Positions 43,805 to 55,029 of a DNA stretch of 64,000 nucleotides are shown here, piece by piece. The stretch is from positions 11,626,501 to 11,690,500 of the forward strand of contig OX621252.1 in assembly GCA_951640165.1 (NCBI GenBank), given 5' to 3'. Each line of letters starts with the position of its first letter. Within the stretch, counting starts at the first letter, position 1. The DNA is from Pseudoips prasinana (Eukaryota > Arthropoda > Insecta > Lepidoptera > Nolidae). The position numbers and the translations under genes were made by a program. The notes beneath the pieces are model-generated. The model was not told the DNA's origin. It ran no database searches and saw only the letters and a program-made list of their open reading frames with translations.

Positions 43805-46182
43805 TAATTAAATACACAGAAAAGGGTCACAAACATGTTCTTAATAACAGACCATTTTAATAGGTCCAAGGAAGGTATAAGACGGAGTCGGACTTTAACT
43901 TAGCAGTTTTTCCTTCTAAGTCTGAATATATTTAAACTGTGGTCAGCAACGGTACAGTATAACCTCTTATTTAACTTACAAAAACATTGTAAGTCACGGC
44001 AAATTGTAAAATTAGTTTATTAATTTCCCCTTCTTGCAATTAAAATTATTTCAAAAGCCACTCCAAAGTTAAAACAGCGGAAGTACAATGTCGCAAGAAA
44101 ACTTAAATAAATACCGGAAGAATTTTTCTTCTTGTGAATTGAAACAAACCATTTTCTTTGAGCAAACTTAAATGAATGTAGCGACGCCGGGAAATAACAA
44201 GTCAACGCGGCAACGTTGTCATTGCAGGAAAATAAATGAAAAAGAAACATGAAATTCATTTATATTTTTACTTCTTAAATATCTTAAATTATATTTCAAG
44301 TTTTCTGTATAATTTATTTCTTTATCAGTTTCATTTAGATATTTGTCGGTGTATTCTACTTAATGAGCTTATAATGCGACACATGTATTTTTTTTAATTT
44401 TGGTAACGCGCGCGCACACTCACACTTACATTTCACACGCGCGCACCGCACACACACTCACTTGCTCACACGTTAACTCGTTAGTAATGGTATCATGGTC
44501 TTTTTACTGCTATTTCGAATTTTTGTTTTCTTATGATTGTAATTTTTTGTTATAATTTTTCTCTTTTTAATAATTTTGTAAATTCTTTTATTTTGTTTGT
44601 ATTAAATGTACCTATTTTAATTAATTTAGTACGTTAAGAAGAGTGCCCTGATTCCTAAGATACAAGTTTACTGAATTTGGGTATCAGGAACTACAACTTT
44701 TTAAATTATTTGTTTTGTGTGAAAATTAACAATTTTTATATTTATTTTATTTAATGAACCTGCCCCATGAACCAGGTTCGATCCTGGTACGTAATTGTCT
44801 TCTGTGTATTGTATAAATATATTGACAAAAGCTTTACTCAGTTTGAGCTAGATGGCGTTATGGTATGGAACAGATGTTTATTTATTCTCCGAAATGTTAC
44901 ACAAAATAAACTAATTTAATACCTCATTTTGTTCTCAGTGTCTCATTTTGCTAACGGGGTAAAAACAGGAAATGCAGACTGACAGTGATATAACTCCGAG
45001 TACGAAATCCTAAATCCTGAGCATCATATCACATCGTATTTATTTCTTAACTGCGGTTTCATTTTACTGTATAATTTTCCTACAATTAGCACTCATAATT
45101 CAAACACACAACATCGAAATTAGCGCTCATAATCGTAATTAGCTTCCAGTACGTAAACTTGAAACCATTATAGTTAGTTTTTGTGTTTGTTTATTGATAT
45201 AATCGACGAATTTTACTTATAAATTTAAATAAGTTGCTAATTATTTTCTTTATTGTTCTATTTTTATAAAATGTCCTCAGTATATCAGCTTCTTTGTGTT
45301 TCGCTAATAAAGTTAACAAAAGCACTTTATTCAATAATAATATTAAATTGTAACTAAATCAATAAACAAATACAAAGAATATTTCATTTGAAAAGTTCAT
45401 AGAAATCTAAAATTGTAACACAGGCTCCCCATTAGTAATTCTTTTATGTATTAGGTGACCAGCAATGTTGAGTTTACTGTAAGTAATAATGTATAATTTA
45501 AGCTTCATTTAATGATGATTGTAAACTTGTTTGTGGTTGAAATAAATAAATTAAAAGAAAATCCTTCTTTATTATAAATCTAACTTTAACGCCAGAAATT
45601 CCAGGATAATGTTGTAAGGTAATAAGCAATTCTAGGTAAAAGGTAGCGTGTTAAATCGTAGTAAATAAGGTAGGTACGTTTTAATCCTGGATTGGGCTAA
45701 AAAGTGAAATACTGCCAAAAAAAATAATAATAACAGTAGTCGGAATACTGGTGGTAAAGCACCATCAGCTCGGCACCTCTCTCCTAGCCAATAGACAATA
45801 GGCTAGTCCGTGCCATCGGATCATAAGACTAATAAAAAGTTTTATTGTATTTATTAATTTCAACTATTAACGGTTATATTCATTGTTCCCGGTGTAACAA
45901 AAACCTAATTAGATTTGTCCGTATACCGGGAGTCACCATTAGCGGCTAGTTAAATTATATAGATGGTTATTCTTCATTGACACTGATCACCATTATCGAA
46001 ATTTAAACAGGGGGACATTATTCTCATTATTAAAGAATAATAAAGTCATCACTAAACTCCGTCTGAGGCAACCATTGAATAAACTACATAGGTTTGACCA
46101 AACAAATGAAGGGACATTCTTTTTTAAATCGTCTGCTAATATATTATTTACTTACTTTTTGATTCTTTATAATAATATTTAT
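43805..46182. other. AT-rich stretch with small repeat traces
   Basis: 44400-44475 is a purine/pyrimidine-alternating CA/CG-rich tract. 44755-44905 has a tRNA-like B-box ('aggttcgatcctggtac') and a 'gctttactcagtttgagcta' body, a class B SINE fragment. 45735-45835 has 'gtgccatcggatcataag', a class C SINE trace. No genes recognised. Confidence 0.45.
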
Positions 46183-46432
46183 CCTGGGACATTATTTACC
46201 CACGGCCATCTGATCCTAAACTAAGCAGAGCTTGTTCTAATGAAACCAGATACACTACATATAGGTACTACTTTTCTTTTGTAATTACATACTTATATAG
46301 ATAATTACCCCCAGACTCAGGACAAACAGACATGTTCATGCACACAAATATCTGTCCTGGGTGGGCATCGAACCCACAACCTCCGGCATGAGGGCAAGCA
46401 TTTGCCAACCACGCCAACAGGCCGCAGGACAC
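46183..46432 (-). mobile_element. tRNA-derived SINE (class B)
   Basis: 'cctgggacattatttaccca' and 'cggccatctgatcctaaact' open the inverse tail; 'gggtgggcatcgaacccaca' is the inverse B-box and 'gccaaccacgccaacaggcc' the inverse head. Confidence 0.8.
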
Positions 46433-47054
46433 ACAAATGAGGATAAAGGACATTAATCTTTAAATCGTCTGAGAATATATTATTTACTTACTTTTTGATT
46501 CTTTATATATTTACGAAGGTAAGTAAATTATAAAATAGAAGAGTTCCAACAAGGACCGTATCTACATTAAAAAGTTGTCAAACCCTCACAAAATAATGTC
46601 ATGTTGGAAATTAAAAAAGTTCAGCGCGAGTTTATAGCTTGTTATGGGTGTTTTATTCAGGGCACTGCTGATTTATTAAATTCCTTAGTACTTTTATAGC
46701 CTGACCAACTATGTTGAGAATAATTTTGTAAAACCTCTTGGTAAATTTACGTTAAAAAGCACAAGCAACGTAAAAATATCTTTGCATGTATTACTGACCG
46801 TGCACAGAGGTTATTTTTGAGACTGCGATAATACAAAAATATATTTTCTTGTCGCCGAAGTGGAATGCGCTTTTACGCGCCAATACTAAATTGATATTAC
46901 TAAAATGCCCGGTCCTTCTCACAATTGCAATACTTAACGAATAAATCTACGACAGAATTAAATGCAGTACGATAGAATAAAAAAAACTCATATTATAAAT
47001 TCACATTTTATATATTTATCCTGTGATAAACACAAGGCTTGCTAAAATCTATCA
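46433..47054. other. Unassigned AT-rich stretch
   Basis: No recognised gene. 46440-46530 partly repeats 46125-46175 ('ttactttttgattctttata'). Confidence 0.4.
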
Positions 47055-47155
47055 AACGGTGGTGATTATCGGTATAATCACCACCGTTAAATATTATTGG
47101 AATATGAGTATAAGAATGTCCTATACATTCTTATACTCATATTCCAATAATATTT
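47055..47155. repeat. Two abutting perfect hairpins (15-bp and 31-bp arms)
   Basis: 47055-47069 pairs with 47074-47088 (4-nt loop). 47089-47119 pairs exactly with 47125-47155 (5-nt loop). The second starts on the base after the first ends. Confidence 0.95.
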
Positions 47156-47486
47156 TTCAAAATTTTGCAGAAAAAGTTTTATTAATACTATCTGTTATGA
47201 AATACAATAAACTCTGTTTAAAAAAAAACAAAACTTATGCAATTTTACGTGGGAATCCGACGTTTGAATCGCTCAAAGAGAAAGCGCGGGAAATTACAAA
47301 GTCATGAAAGAGAAAACAAAAGCTGTTTTGTAGTGACAGTTAAGTCACGAATTTGTTCACGAGTATGCTGTCAGGTCATGCGTATTCACTTACATATTCA
47401 CTAAATAATGGACAACACAGTCATGGTGACAAAATGCAACAATACGCGCGGTCCCTTTGGTGGCCATACTAGCCATGAATGGACCA

Positions 47487-47695
47487 AGTCCTACTAATAT
47501 TATATAATATATTATTATGCGCAAGTTTGTGTGTATGGCTGTGTGGATGTATGGATGTACATGTGTGGACGTTTGTTACTCTTTCACGCAAAATCTACGA
47601 AACGGATTTTAATGATACTTTGTAGTAATATACTTATAGCTCTGGCTATAATTTATAAAGTTTAACGCGGGTGAAACTGTAGGGCACAGCTTGTT
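47487..47695 (+). mobile_element. Helitron-like (Lep1-type) element
   Basis: 'tcctactaatattatataat', 'gcgcaagtttgtgtgtatgg', 'gttactctttcacgcaaaat', 'aatgatactttgtagtaata' and terminal 'gtgaaactgtagggcacagc' + 'ttgtt'. Confidence 0.65.
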
Positions 47696-47727
47696 AAACA
47701 TATTGCATTAACTGGTATTATGTTCAC

Positions 47728-47974
47728 CTGGGGCTCTACCGGCTAAGTCGCCGAACATCGCTTTCTTAAATGACGTTCAAATAAATAACGGTTAGAAATG
47801 ACTTAATCAATCGTTAAATCGGCTTCAACGTTGACAATCGATTCCCGACCATTTATGACGTCACATGTGCTCATGGAAGCCGATTTAACGATTGATTAAG
47901 TAATTTTTAACCTTTATTTTTTGAACGCCATTTAAGAAATCGATGTTCAGCGACTTAGCCGGTAGTGCCCCTGG
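47728..47974. mobile_element. MITE, copy 2 (complete)
   Basis: Terminal inverted repeats 'ggggctctaccggctaagtc' and its near-complement 'gacttagccggtagtgcccc'. Subterminal 'acttaatcaatcgttaaatc' is mirrored by 'gatttaacgattgattaagt', so most of the 247 bp folds on itself. Reference copy for this family. Confidence 0.8.
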
Positions 47975-48060
47975 TTGGTTTAGCGGTAGAGTGTGCAACT
48001 GCAAATAACGCGGTGCTGGGTACAATATCGAAATCAAGTCCATAATATTACAAAAAAAAT
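47975..48060 (+). mobile_element. tRNA-like SINE head fragment
   Basis: 'ggtttagcggtagagtgtgc' resembles an A-box region and is followed by 'cggtgctgggtacaat', a damaged B-box. Compare 62108-62245. Confidence 0.4.
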
Positions 48061-48155
48061 ACTGATCAACTTGAGAACCTCCTTTTGAAGTCTGTTAAAA
48101 AGGAGGTGTAAATAGAGTATCAGTAACAAGAAGTTGCTATAAAGTCGATAATAAA

Positions 48156-48301
48156 ATGGAAATAATAATTCAATATCTTGCCGCAAAACCTAAACAACAT
48201 AATAATAATAAATTTTTATTTCAGAAAATAATGATTAATAATTATTAGAGATTTTTTTACTTTTGGGGTTTTGCGTCTAGATATTGAATTATTATTTCCA
48301 T
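48156..48301. repeat. 35-bp inverted repeat, ~76-bp spacer
   Basis: 'ggaaataataattcaatatc' at 48158 is mirrored at 48281-48300; arms 48156-48190 and 48267-48301 differ at about three positions. Could be a small MITE. Confidence 0.7.
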
Positions 48302-48728
48302 CTTGTATTATTGTGGAATTCTGTAATAAGCTAAGTACTCGTAGTACTGTATAAACTAGCATCTGTCGTTCTTAACAAAGTTGGAGATCGTTTTTAAGTA
48401 CATAAATAGATACAAAGTTAAACAGAAAATCGTCTAATTAGGCTTTATTTACATAGCAAAGATCTCCAAAGTATTCTTAATTACAAGCGTGTGTTTCCAA
48501 ATTTTGCGCAAATGTTATAATTTTCTGAATAAGAACACAATTTCTACATTTGCCGACGATGTCGGTTTCTTACGACGGTAGCCTCGAGCCTTTACAGTAA
48601 AGTGTATTTGCAAATTAACAATGTAGGCGCTTATTTCGCACCGTTCTTAAAAGATTTTCTGTGTAGATAGGTTGGGAGGTAAGTACCTACGTTACAATAA
48701 TTTTGAGGTGTGTATTTTAATTAAAGAA

Positions 48729-49016
48729 AACTTGAGAGGTGTCAAGGGACACCCGGATGGAACGAAGTTATTTCTTATTATTTATTATGTACAAAAAACC
48801 TGTATACACTCAACAAAAATAATCGTCGCGCGCGACACCACACTGTTCAATGCGAAATAGAAATGAAAATATCTGGCTTGCTTTCTATAAAAGAGAGAGA
48901 GAGAGAGAAACATGCGCACGCCGCACAGCTGCAAAAAGTGTCGTGACAACTTTTCGTAAGATTTTTTTCCGTCTAGCCCCCTTTCACAACGCGCGATAAG
49001 GAACTTCGTTCCAATA
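48729..49016. mobile_element. Unclassified repeat with 'ggaacgaagttcc' ends, copy 2
   Basis: 'cttgagaggtgtcaagggac' to 'gataaggaacttcgttccaa', colinear with 6203-6447 including the (GA)n run. It has ~70 bp extra after 'ggaacgaagtt' ('atttcttattatttattatg' onward), a likely insertion. Confidence 0.6.
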
Positions 49017-49024
49017 ATAATAAT

Positions 49025-49290
49025 TAATTACACACGGGACATTATTTACACACGGCTATCTGACCCCAAACTAAGCAAGGCTTGTACTATTGAAACCAGA
49101 TAATTGATATAATACATATACTACTTTAGTAATTACATACTTAAATAGATAATTATACCCAGACTGAGGACAAACAGACATGTTCATGCACACAAATATC
49201 TGTCCTTGGTGAGAATCGAACTCACTACCTCCGGCGTGAAAAGCAAGTATTTGCCATCCACGCCAACAGGCCCGTCAATTTGAAGTGAAA
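49025..49290 (-). mobile_element. tRNA-derived SINE (class B)
   Basis: 'gggacattatttacacacgg', 'ctatctgaccccaaactaag', inverse B-box 'ggtgagaatcgaactcacta' and inverse head 'ccacgccaacaggcccgtca'. Confidence 0.8.
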
Positions 49291-49299
49291 ACTTCTTTA

Positions 49300-49990
49300 G
49301 CGACGTTGTGCACTTTTTGGGATGAATAAAAAATTTTAAACTCGAGTCAGGGCACGTGATCTGATCGAATATTCGTAAGACTGAGGGATTTTCTTTTTAA
49401 TTCACACTTGGTTGTTTATACACTCACATGACGGCAGCATTGTTTTCTTAATTATGTTAGTTTATTTACAGCCGACTCCCCAACCAAATTTAGTCTTACT
49501 TACTTCATTTGTAACTATGTATGTAAGAAAATCTAGGAATCTCAATTTGACCCACTTCGCTGTCTCCGATTAGGATGAAATTTTGCACACGCTCTGAGTT
49601 CTGACAATACATGACTAGCTGAGAAACGTCATTACAAATCCAATATGGTGGCCTCCCCAAGATGGCGGACCAGCTGTTTGAAATCCACCCCCATGATATG
49701 GGTATCAAATGGAAGGGTTTGCTGTCGGGAACACGAAAAAAATAGTCATTTTGTAATTTTTTGTGCGTGCTAAAAGCGTATTTTTTAGCTTTGTAAACTA
49801 TTATTTTAAAATTTATCCCTACCATACGGAGGGAAGCAATTACTATGAGTCTTTACCGCCCAAAGGTGGGAAGTAGCATCTTCCACTCGTTACTCGGATC
49901 AAATAAACACTACTTTCCGAGTATGAGAAATAAAACAATAGTTTTCACTTCTATCGACAGTCCCCAAAGACAGCCCCGCATTTTTTTTAT
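49300..49990 (-). repeat. 'gcggggc.gtctttggggact' repeat, long copy with 106-codon ORF
   Basis: Ends 'cagtccccaaagacagcccc' + 'gcat' on the plus strand, the inverse of 39550. The minus-strand frame 49825-49505 encodes 'FFRVPDSKPFHLIPISWGWI' and 'ILGRPPYWICNDVSQLVMYC'. I cannot assign this to a known domain. Length and dispersed relatives suggest an element-encoded or antisense product rather than a host gene. Confidence 0.5.
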
Positions 49991-50025
49991 ATTCCTACCA
50001 TAATGGCTTACAAATTTTAGTTTAA

Positions 50026-52296
50026 TACTATTATTCGCAATTTATCGCTTATTCTAAAATCAAATACCAAGCGATATGTAACGCGCCGGACCTATTCCTT
50101 GGAATTCTAAACAGGTGTCTGGTGCTGGGTCATTTTCCGGAAATATGGAAGGTTGCCACAATCAGGATTCTTCCAAAGCCTCTCAAAACCAATTACAAGC
50201 AGGCTAAATCATACAGGCCCATTGGACTTTTGCCCGTATTCGGAAGAATCCTGGAAAAAATGGTAACGGGAAGACTCCAGTGGCATCTAAGAGCACGTGG
50301 AATGCTGAGTGACCGGCAATACGGGTTCACACCTCAGAGAAGTACAGAAGACGCTTTATACGATGCAGTGGGCCTTATAAGGACAGAGATCCTAGCTAAA
50401 AAAATTGTCGCTGTGGTGTCATTAGACATAGAGGGGGCTTTTGACGGTGCTTGGTGGCCTCTTATTATTCACCAGCTGATGGAGAGGGACTGCCCTAGGG
50501 ACATTACACTGCTTATGGATAGCTACTTGAGCAAAAGGTGGGTAACTCTGCAGTATGCGGGCAATGAAATCCACAGGGAAACCCAACGGGGGTGCATACA
50601 GGGATCCACATGCGGCCCTCTGATGTGGAACGTCCAGCTGGACTCACTTCTTCAAGAGGCTGGCCAACTCGAGGCACATATACAAGCCTTTGCGAAAGAC
50701 ATCCTTGTTATCGCGTCGGCATCAACATCAGCGGAGCTGGTCAGGATTACCAACCTCGCCCTCGAAAGGATTGCGGACTGGGGCAGGCGAAGTAAGATGC
50801 GCTTTGCGGCACACAAGACTCAAGCTATGATTGTCACAAGACGGTTGAAATACGACACCCCCCTTTTACAATTAGCTGGAACAACACTAACTCTGGCACA
50901 GGAAGTGAAGGTGTTGGGGGTGACTATAGACAAAAACCTGACATTTAAAACGCACATTGAAGCTGTGTGTCGCAAAGCGACAAACTTATACCAGAAGGCA
51001 GCTAGAGCTACACGCACAACGTGGGGCATGAGCGATGCCATCAACAGAATCCTGTACAAAGCTGTGGTTGAGCCAACAATCTTGTATGCTGCCAGTGTGT
51101 GGGCAAATAACACACACAAATCTTACGTCAGTAAAAGACTCAACCACATTAGCAGAAAATTTGGCATCCTCATGGCACGCGCCCACCGTACTACTTCACT
51201 TGCCTCTGCTCTTTGTATATCAGGCTTGCTGCCGTTAGACATGAGAGTGAGGGAGGCCGCCGAGCTGTACGAGTACAAACGCGGAAAACCAATTGACTAT
51301 TGGCCTGGCAGAAGTATAGAAAGCAGGGTAAGCACTACCGAACTACCACATCCAGTGGCCAGAAGACGTACGGCTCACGGCCTCGTTCACACTCAAGAGG
51401 AAGCGGATGGGTTGCTAGGAAACTCAATCTATACGGATGGCAGCAAGCTAGAGGGTAAGGTTGGTGGTGCTGCTTCAATGTGGGTAGACGGAGCCGAGAC
51501 GAAGTCGGTAGGCTTTATTCTGGCCCCATACTGCACCGTTTTCCAGGCCGAGTTGGTAGCTATCGCCAAAGCTTTAGATATGGTACGGAGATATGGCTTG
51601 GCAAACGCAAACATACTAAGCGACTCACGTTCGTCCTTAGAAGCGATCGCCAGACCCGACAATACCCACCCTATCGTAGTGTAGATACAGGAGCTTCTTC
51701 GAGGGCTAGAAGCCAGAGATATAAATGTGTCTCTGCTCTGGGTGAAGGCTCATGTGGGTATTGTCGGGAACGAGAGAGCTGACGAACTTGCTAAAAAAGC
51801 TGCTCTGACGAAAAAGTCAGCACCCACTTATGATGCGGTCCCCGTTTCATACCTGAAACGCCTAATTCGCCAAAACACCGTAACTGAGTGGCAAAACAAA
51901 TACACCTCAATGGAAACCGGAGCATTAACACGCTGCTTTCTCCCGGAAGTCAAGGAAGCCTACAAAATAATGAGTGCTATAAAAGTCGACAACGTTACTA
52001 CCCAACTGTTGACTGGTCACGGTGGGTTCAGGGAATACCTTTGTCGTTTTCACCTGAGACCGGACTCTGGATGCGCCTGTGACCCAAATATACCAGAGAC
52101 GGTACCCCACTTGCTGGATGACTGTCCCAGGTTCGGTAGATGGAGACTAGACGCGACCCAGAACCTGTCGTATAGACTTTCTAAAAGTAATTATGCTGAC
52201 CTAATGCGTAGTAACGAGGACCGCTCCACGTTTTTAAAATTTGCGCGAAGAGTTGTGAGATCTGCGGCTAGGGCAAACGGTAGTACGGCAGTCTAG
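50026..52296 (+). pseudogene. R1/I-like LINE: reverse transcriptase plus RNase H, inactivated
   Basis: The frame is open from 50026 and opens with 'NAPDLFLGILNRCL', inside RT fingers, so the apurinic-type endonuclease and ORF1 are missing (5' truncation). RT motifs: 'SYRPIGLLPVFGRILEKM', 'RQYGFTPQRSTEDAL', motif A 'VSLDIEGAFDGAWW' and motif B 'QRGCIQGSTCGPLMWN'. Motif C reads FAKD (50689-50700) instead of FADD, which loses a metal-binding aspartate. RNase H follows: 'IYTDGS' (D), 'FQAELVAIAKALD' (E), 'LSDSRSSLEAI' (D), then 'WVKAHVGIVGNERADELAKK'. A TAG at 51682-51684 cuts the RNase H; the same frame resumes to 52296. The C-terminal Cys/His knuckle is 'GCACDPN..ETVPHLLDDC'. GTG 50122 is not a real start. 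Confidence 0.85.
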
Positions 52297-52850
52297 TCTA
52301 GTGATACGGCGGTTTAGTCTAGTAATTTAAATATAGTGTGGGTAATAATTTTAATTAACTTTATTTATATAAGAATCTAAATGCCAATTAGAACTAAACA
52401 AACTATGATACTAGTAGATACTTGTAGTTATAGAATACTAAATAAGTAAATATATGTTTAATAAAGGGACACTATGGTGATGTGGAATTATAACTCTATT
52501 AAATGTTATGGAATTGTGAAGTAAAGAAATAGAATTATATTAAGATATTAAATTAATGAAAATTGTATATTTATAACTTGTGCGATATGAATGTATAAAT
52601 TTATTTGTAAGTTTGGAATTATCTATTGAAAATGTATGCAATGTAATAGAATCGCGTCTCATGGGGAAAACAAATAATAATAAAAGTAAACAAAAATAAA
52701 GCAATAAAAAAAGGAAGGTTTAAAATAAAACAAAAAGATTGTAAAAGGAATAAAAACTAAACCTAGAATCTAAACCCCTAGAAACAATGTTGCTGCAATA
52801 AAATAGCAGCAGTGAGCCGTCGGAGGCTAATTAGCCCAACAATAAAAAAA
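52297..52850 (+). mobile_element. 3' UTR and A-rich tail of the R1/I-like LINE
   Basis: AT-rich sequence ends with 'gccgtcggaggctaattagc' and A9 at ~52844-52852, a plausible 3' end. No target duplication identified because the 5' boundary (~49,990-50,080) is not sharp. Confidence 0.5.
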
Positions 52851-53392
52851 AATCTAAATTAGAAAACCATAAATTACCACTAATAACCAATTCTGAGTAG
52901 ACGCTGGTTTCATCCTCGCAAGACGATCAAATTTACGATTTCCTAATTTAAAGTAGGTATTATTCGTTTCGTACATAAATTAAAGTCTTCTTCATGCCCA
53001 CGTTTTTCTTTCTTTACACTAGGGTGCACGCGCGGGCTACATATGTAACCCAGCGTGTAATATTGTCGTATATAATTTTTGTTTGCCGCGCTACAGTGCA
53101 ATCGTCTAATGTATTCCTCAAGCATTACCCCCGCTCCCGCCAGGAGCATGCCGACTCCCGCGGCTCACAGACGTCTGCAAAAATCGCCCTTGAAGTTGGT
53201 GGGCTACGCCTGTAGCCCGCGCGAGCGTTGGAGGAAATTAAGTGTTTAGTGTGCAAGTGGTGAAATTGAGGTAAATATGAAATATTTGTTGCAGTATTAC
53301 TACAAAACGTACTGTTAATTAATTTTTAAGTGTTTGTTGTTTGTATTTATGAGTTTTTCATGTATCTTTATTCTGTTTTGTTCACTTTTTAG

Positions 53393-53757
53393 ATGGCGGG
53401 TAACTCGAACAGATTGTGCGACCAAATACAAAGATGGCTGCTGGAGGATAATGAAGACGACGACATTTCGAGCGAAAGTGAGGAAGGCGGAGAATCCGCG
53501 GAACAAAGTGGCCCGCTTGGATCTCCTCACCATTCTGCTACGGAACAAGATGGCGAGGAAGACGAGGACGAAGATGAAGACGTGCCTCTATAGACTTTCT
53601 TTCTAATGGTACAAAATGGAGAAAGATTGCACCGCCCACTTCAAGAACCAGATCTCACAACATTTTAGTGCGTCCACCAGGCCTAGTAGGTGTAGCAAAA
53701 GATGCTAAAACGGCTCTCCTATCATTCCTGCTGTCAATACCTCCTACAAGTCGGATT
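53393..53757 (+). pseudogene. piggyBac-like transposase, N-terminal part
   Basis: The frame from ATG 53393 gives 66 residues: a short basic start, then a strongly acidic stretch ('EDNEDDDISSESEEGG', 'GEEDEDEDED') typical of piggyBac transposase N-termini. It stops at TAG 53591. Shifting frame near 53585 continues 'FLSNGTKWRKIAPPTSRTRS' and 'HNILVRPPGLVGVAKDAKT', the conserved 'W....p.sRtrshNI....pG....AkdakT' block that precedes the catalytic domain, to a stop at ~53757. So there is one frameshift, followed by the large deletion. No DDD residues are encoded. Confidence 0.75.
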
Positions 53758-54019
53758 TGATCTTGCAAGACCTTCTATTGAGCGTCGTATATCCCAACAA
53801 AATATACCCAGAGGTATTAAACTGAAAGGCAGACTACTTCTAGGATTGGCAGAACAACCCCTGCAACAAAATATGCCTATTCGGGGAGGAGTTGGTCGGT
53901 GTGCTTTTTGCAGTAGGGCTCGCGACCGTAGCACGCGCAAGCAATGCAGCAAATGTATGAGGCGTATTTGTAGCGAACATCAGGCAGTCGTGTGTCAGGA
54001 ATGTATGCCAATAGACTGA
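53702..54019 (+). pseudogene. piggyBac-like transposase, C-terminal cysteine-rich part
   Basis: This 105-codon frame begins inside the element near the deletion junction. It runs 'YLLQVGFDLARPSIERRISQ' (end of the catalytic region) to the cysteine-rich domain: 'CAFCSRARDRSTRKQCSKCM' and 'RICSEHQAVVCQEC', a C-x2-C...C-x2-C...C-x2-H...C-x2-C zinc-binding pattern that binds terminal repeats in piggyBac. It is in the same frame as the N-terminal part but separated by stops. Whether it is expressed is unknown; ATG 53702 is just the first methionine after the junction. Confidence 0.7.
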
Positions 54020-54398
54020 TTTATTACCCGTTACTTTGATAAAAGATTCAATTAGATTAAAATAAACGCCTTTTGTAATAAATATTACGTTCCTAAATGA
54101 AAATAAGACTAAGAGAACTGAACCTTCCAAATATTTGTTGATTTTTAAGAAGTTTATGTTTAAGTTTCAAATTATAATAAAGAATCTAAATTTTGTTGAT
54201 TTTATGAGCTATTTTGAAATAAAATAAATATGTTTAGTAATTATATGCTGTGTTTGACTAATTTTTTTGCCTTATTCAGAGAAATAATTGACCCATAAGT
54301 GGCCTACACCTGTAGCCCGCGCGTGCGCTTAAGGAGTATTTATGGGCGCGTGCACTCTAGTGTTAAAGCTAAGCTTTACAGCTTCGTTAGCTCTGAAT

Positions 54399-54735
54399 TC
54401 TGTGCTGTGTGGATAATGGTAACAAATATCACCACGGCACCTAATCCCGTGGGGAGCGTAGAAGTCGACCCGAGGGAACATCTCCCAGAGAACGGGCAGC
54501 AGCGTCTCTCTGAGTACTATGACCATCATACCGCGATCGCAAAACCAGGGGCACTACCGGCTAAGTCACCGAAAATCAACAATAATTATAAAATAATATA
54601 AACAAAAAAATATTTAACAATTTATTAAGTCATTTATAACCTTTATTTATTTGAACGCCATTCACGAAAACGATGTTCGGTGACTTAGCCGGTAGAGCCC
54701 CAGCTGCCAAGCGTCGCAATTATGACATATAACAG
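54399..54735 (+). mobile_element. RTE 5'-end fragment interrupted by a MITE
   Basis: 'gtgctgtgtggataatggta', 'gtggggagcgtagaagtcga' and 'gaacgggcagcagcgtctct' to 'ccgcgatcgcaaaacc' are RTE 5' sequence. It resumes after the MITE as 'ctgccaagcgtcgcaattat' + 'gacatat'. This orders events: RTE fragment first, MITE second. Confidence 0.75.
54547..54702. mobile_element. MITE, copy 3, inserted in an RTE fragment
   Basis: Ends 'aggggcactaccggctaagt' and 'tgacttagccggtagagccc' + 'ca'. It is 156 bp and lacks the 'aatcggcttcaacgttga' centre of copy 2. Confidence 0.8.
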
Positions 54736-54895
54736 CCTGGCCTGTTAGACTCATGGTTAGTGCCCCTGGCTGCTCAGCCAGAAGACGTGAGTTCAATTCC
54801 CACGGGGGGATTTTATTTTGTGAGGAACACGATTGTTCGTTCTGCGAACTTCTATGTCTGAGTGTAATTTATCTATGAAATGAAATGAAATAATG
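54733..54895 (+). mobile_element. tRNA-derived SINE (class D)
   Basis: 'tggcctgttagactcatggt' head, B-box 'gagttcaattcccacggggg', 'gaacacgattgttcgttctg' body and (ATGAA)n-like tail. Not shared with classes A-C beyond the head. Confidence 0.65.
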
Positions 54896-55029
54896 AATTT
54901 CAATTCAGTTTAATTAAAGTTACGTTATTGGAGTTTTAGTATGGATCTCTCACAGGCTAGATACCAACTGTGGCGGGAGTGTACTAACTGCCTACACCAT
55001 TTTTCCCACCATCTGAAAGTCTCGCCCCT

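Larger units (their letters stand above)
53017..54362 (+). mobile_element. piggyBac-like transposon, internally deleted
   Basis: Terminal inverted repeats are 'cactagggtgcacgcgc' (53017) and 'gcgcgtgcactctagtg' (ending 54362), 16 of 17 matching. The right end is followed by TTAA (54363-54366) and the left end is preceded by TTTA (53013-53016), a one-base variant of the TTAA duplication that defines piggyBac. Subterminal 'cgcgggctaca' motifs recur inverted. The inside encodes both ends of a piggyBac transposase but no catalytic core. Confidence 0.8.

Noticed and set aside
50122..50124. Start of the R1-like ORF
   Set aside because: The codon is GTG and the protein similarity begins upstream (frame open from 50026), so the element is simply 5'-truncated.
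50026..52296. Telomere- or rDNA-targeted R1/TRAS/SART insertion
   Set aside because: Neither (TTAGG)n nor 28S-like sequence flanks the element.
53017..54362. Host zinc-finger gene for the Cys-rich ORF
   Set aside because: Flanking TIRs, TTAA and the separated piggyBac N-terminus show it is a transposase remnant.
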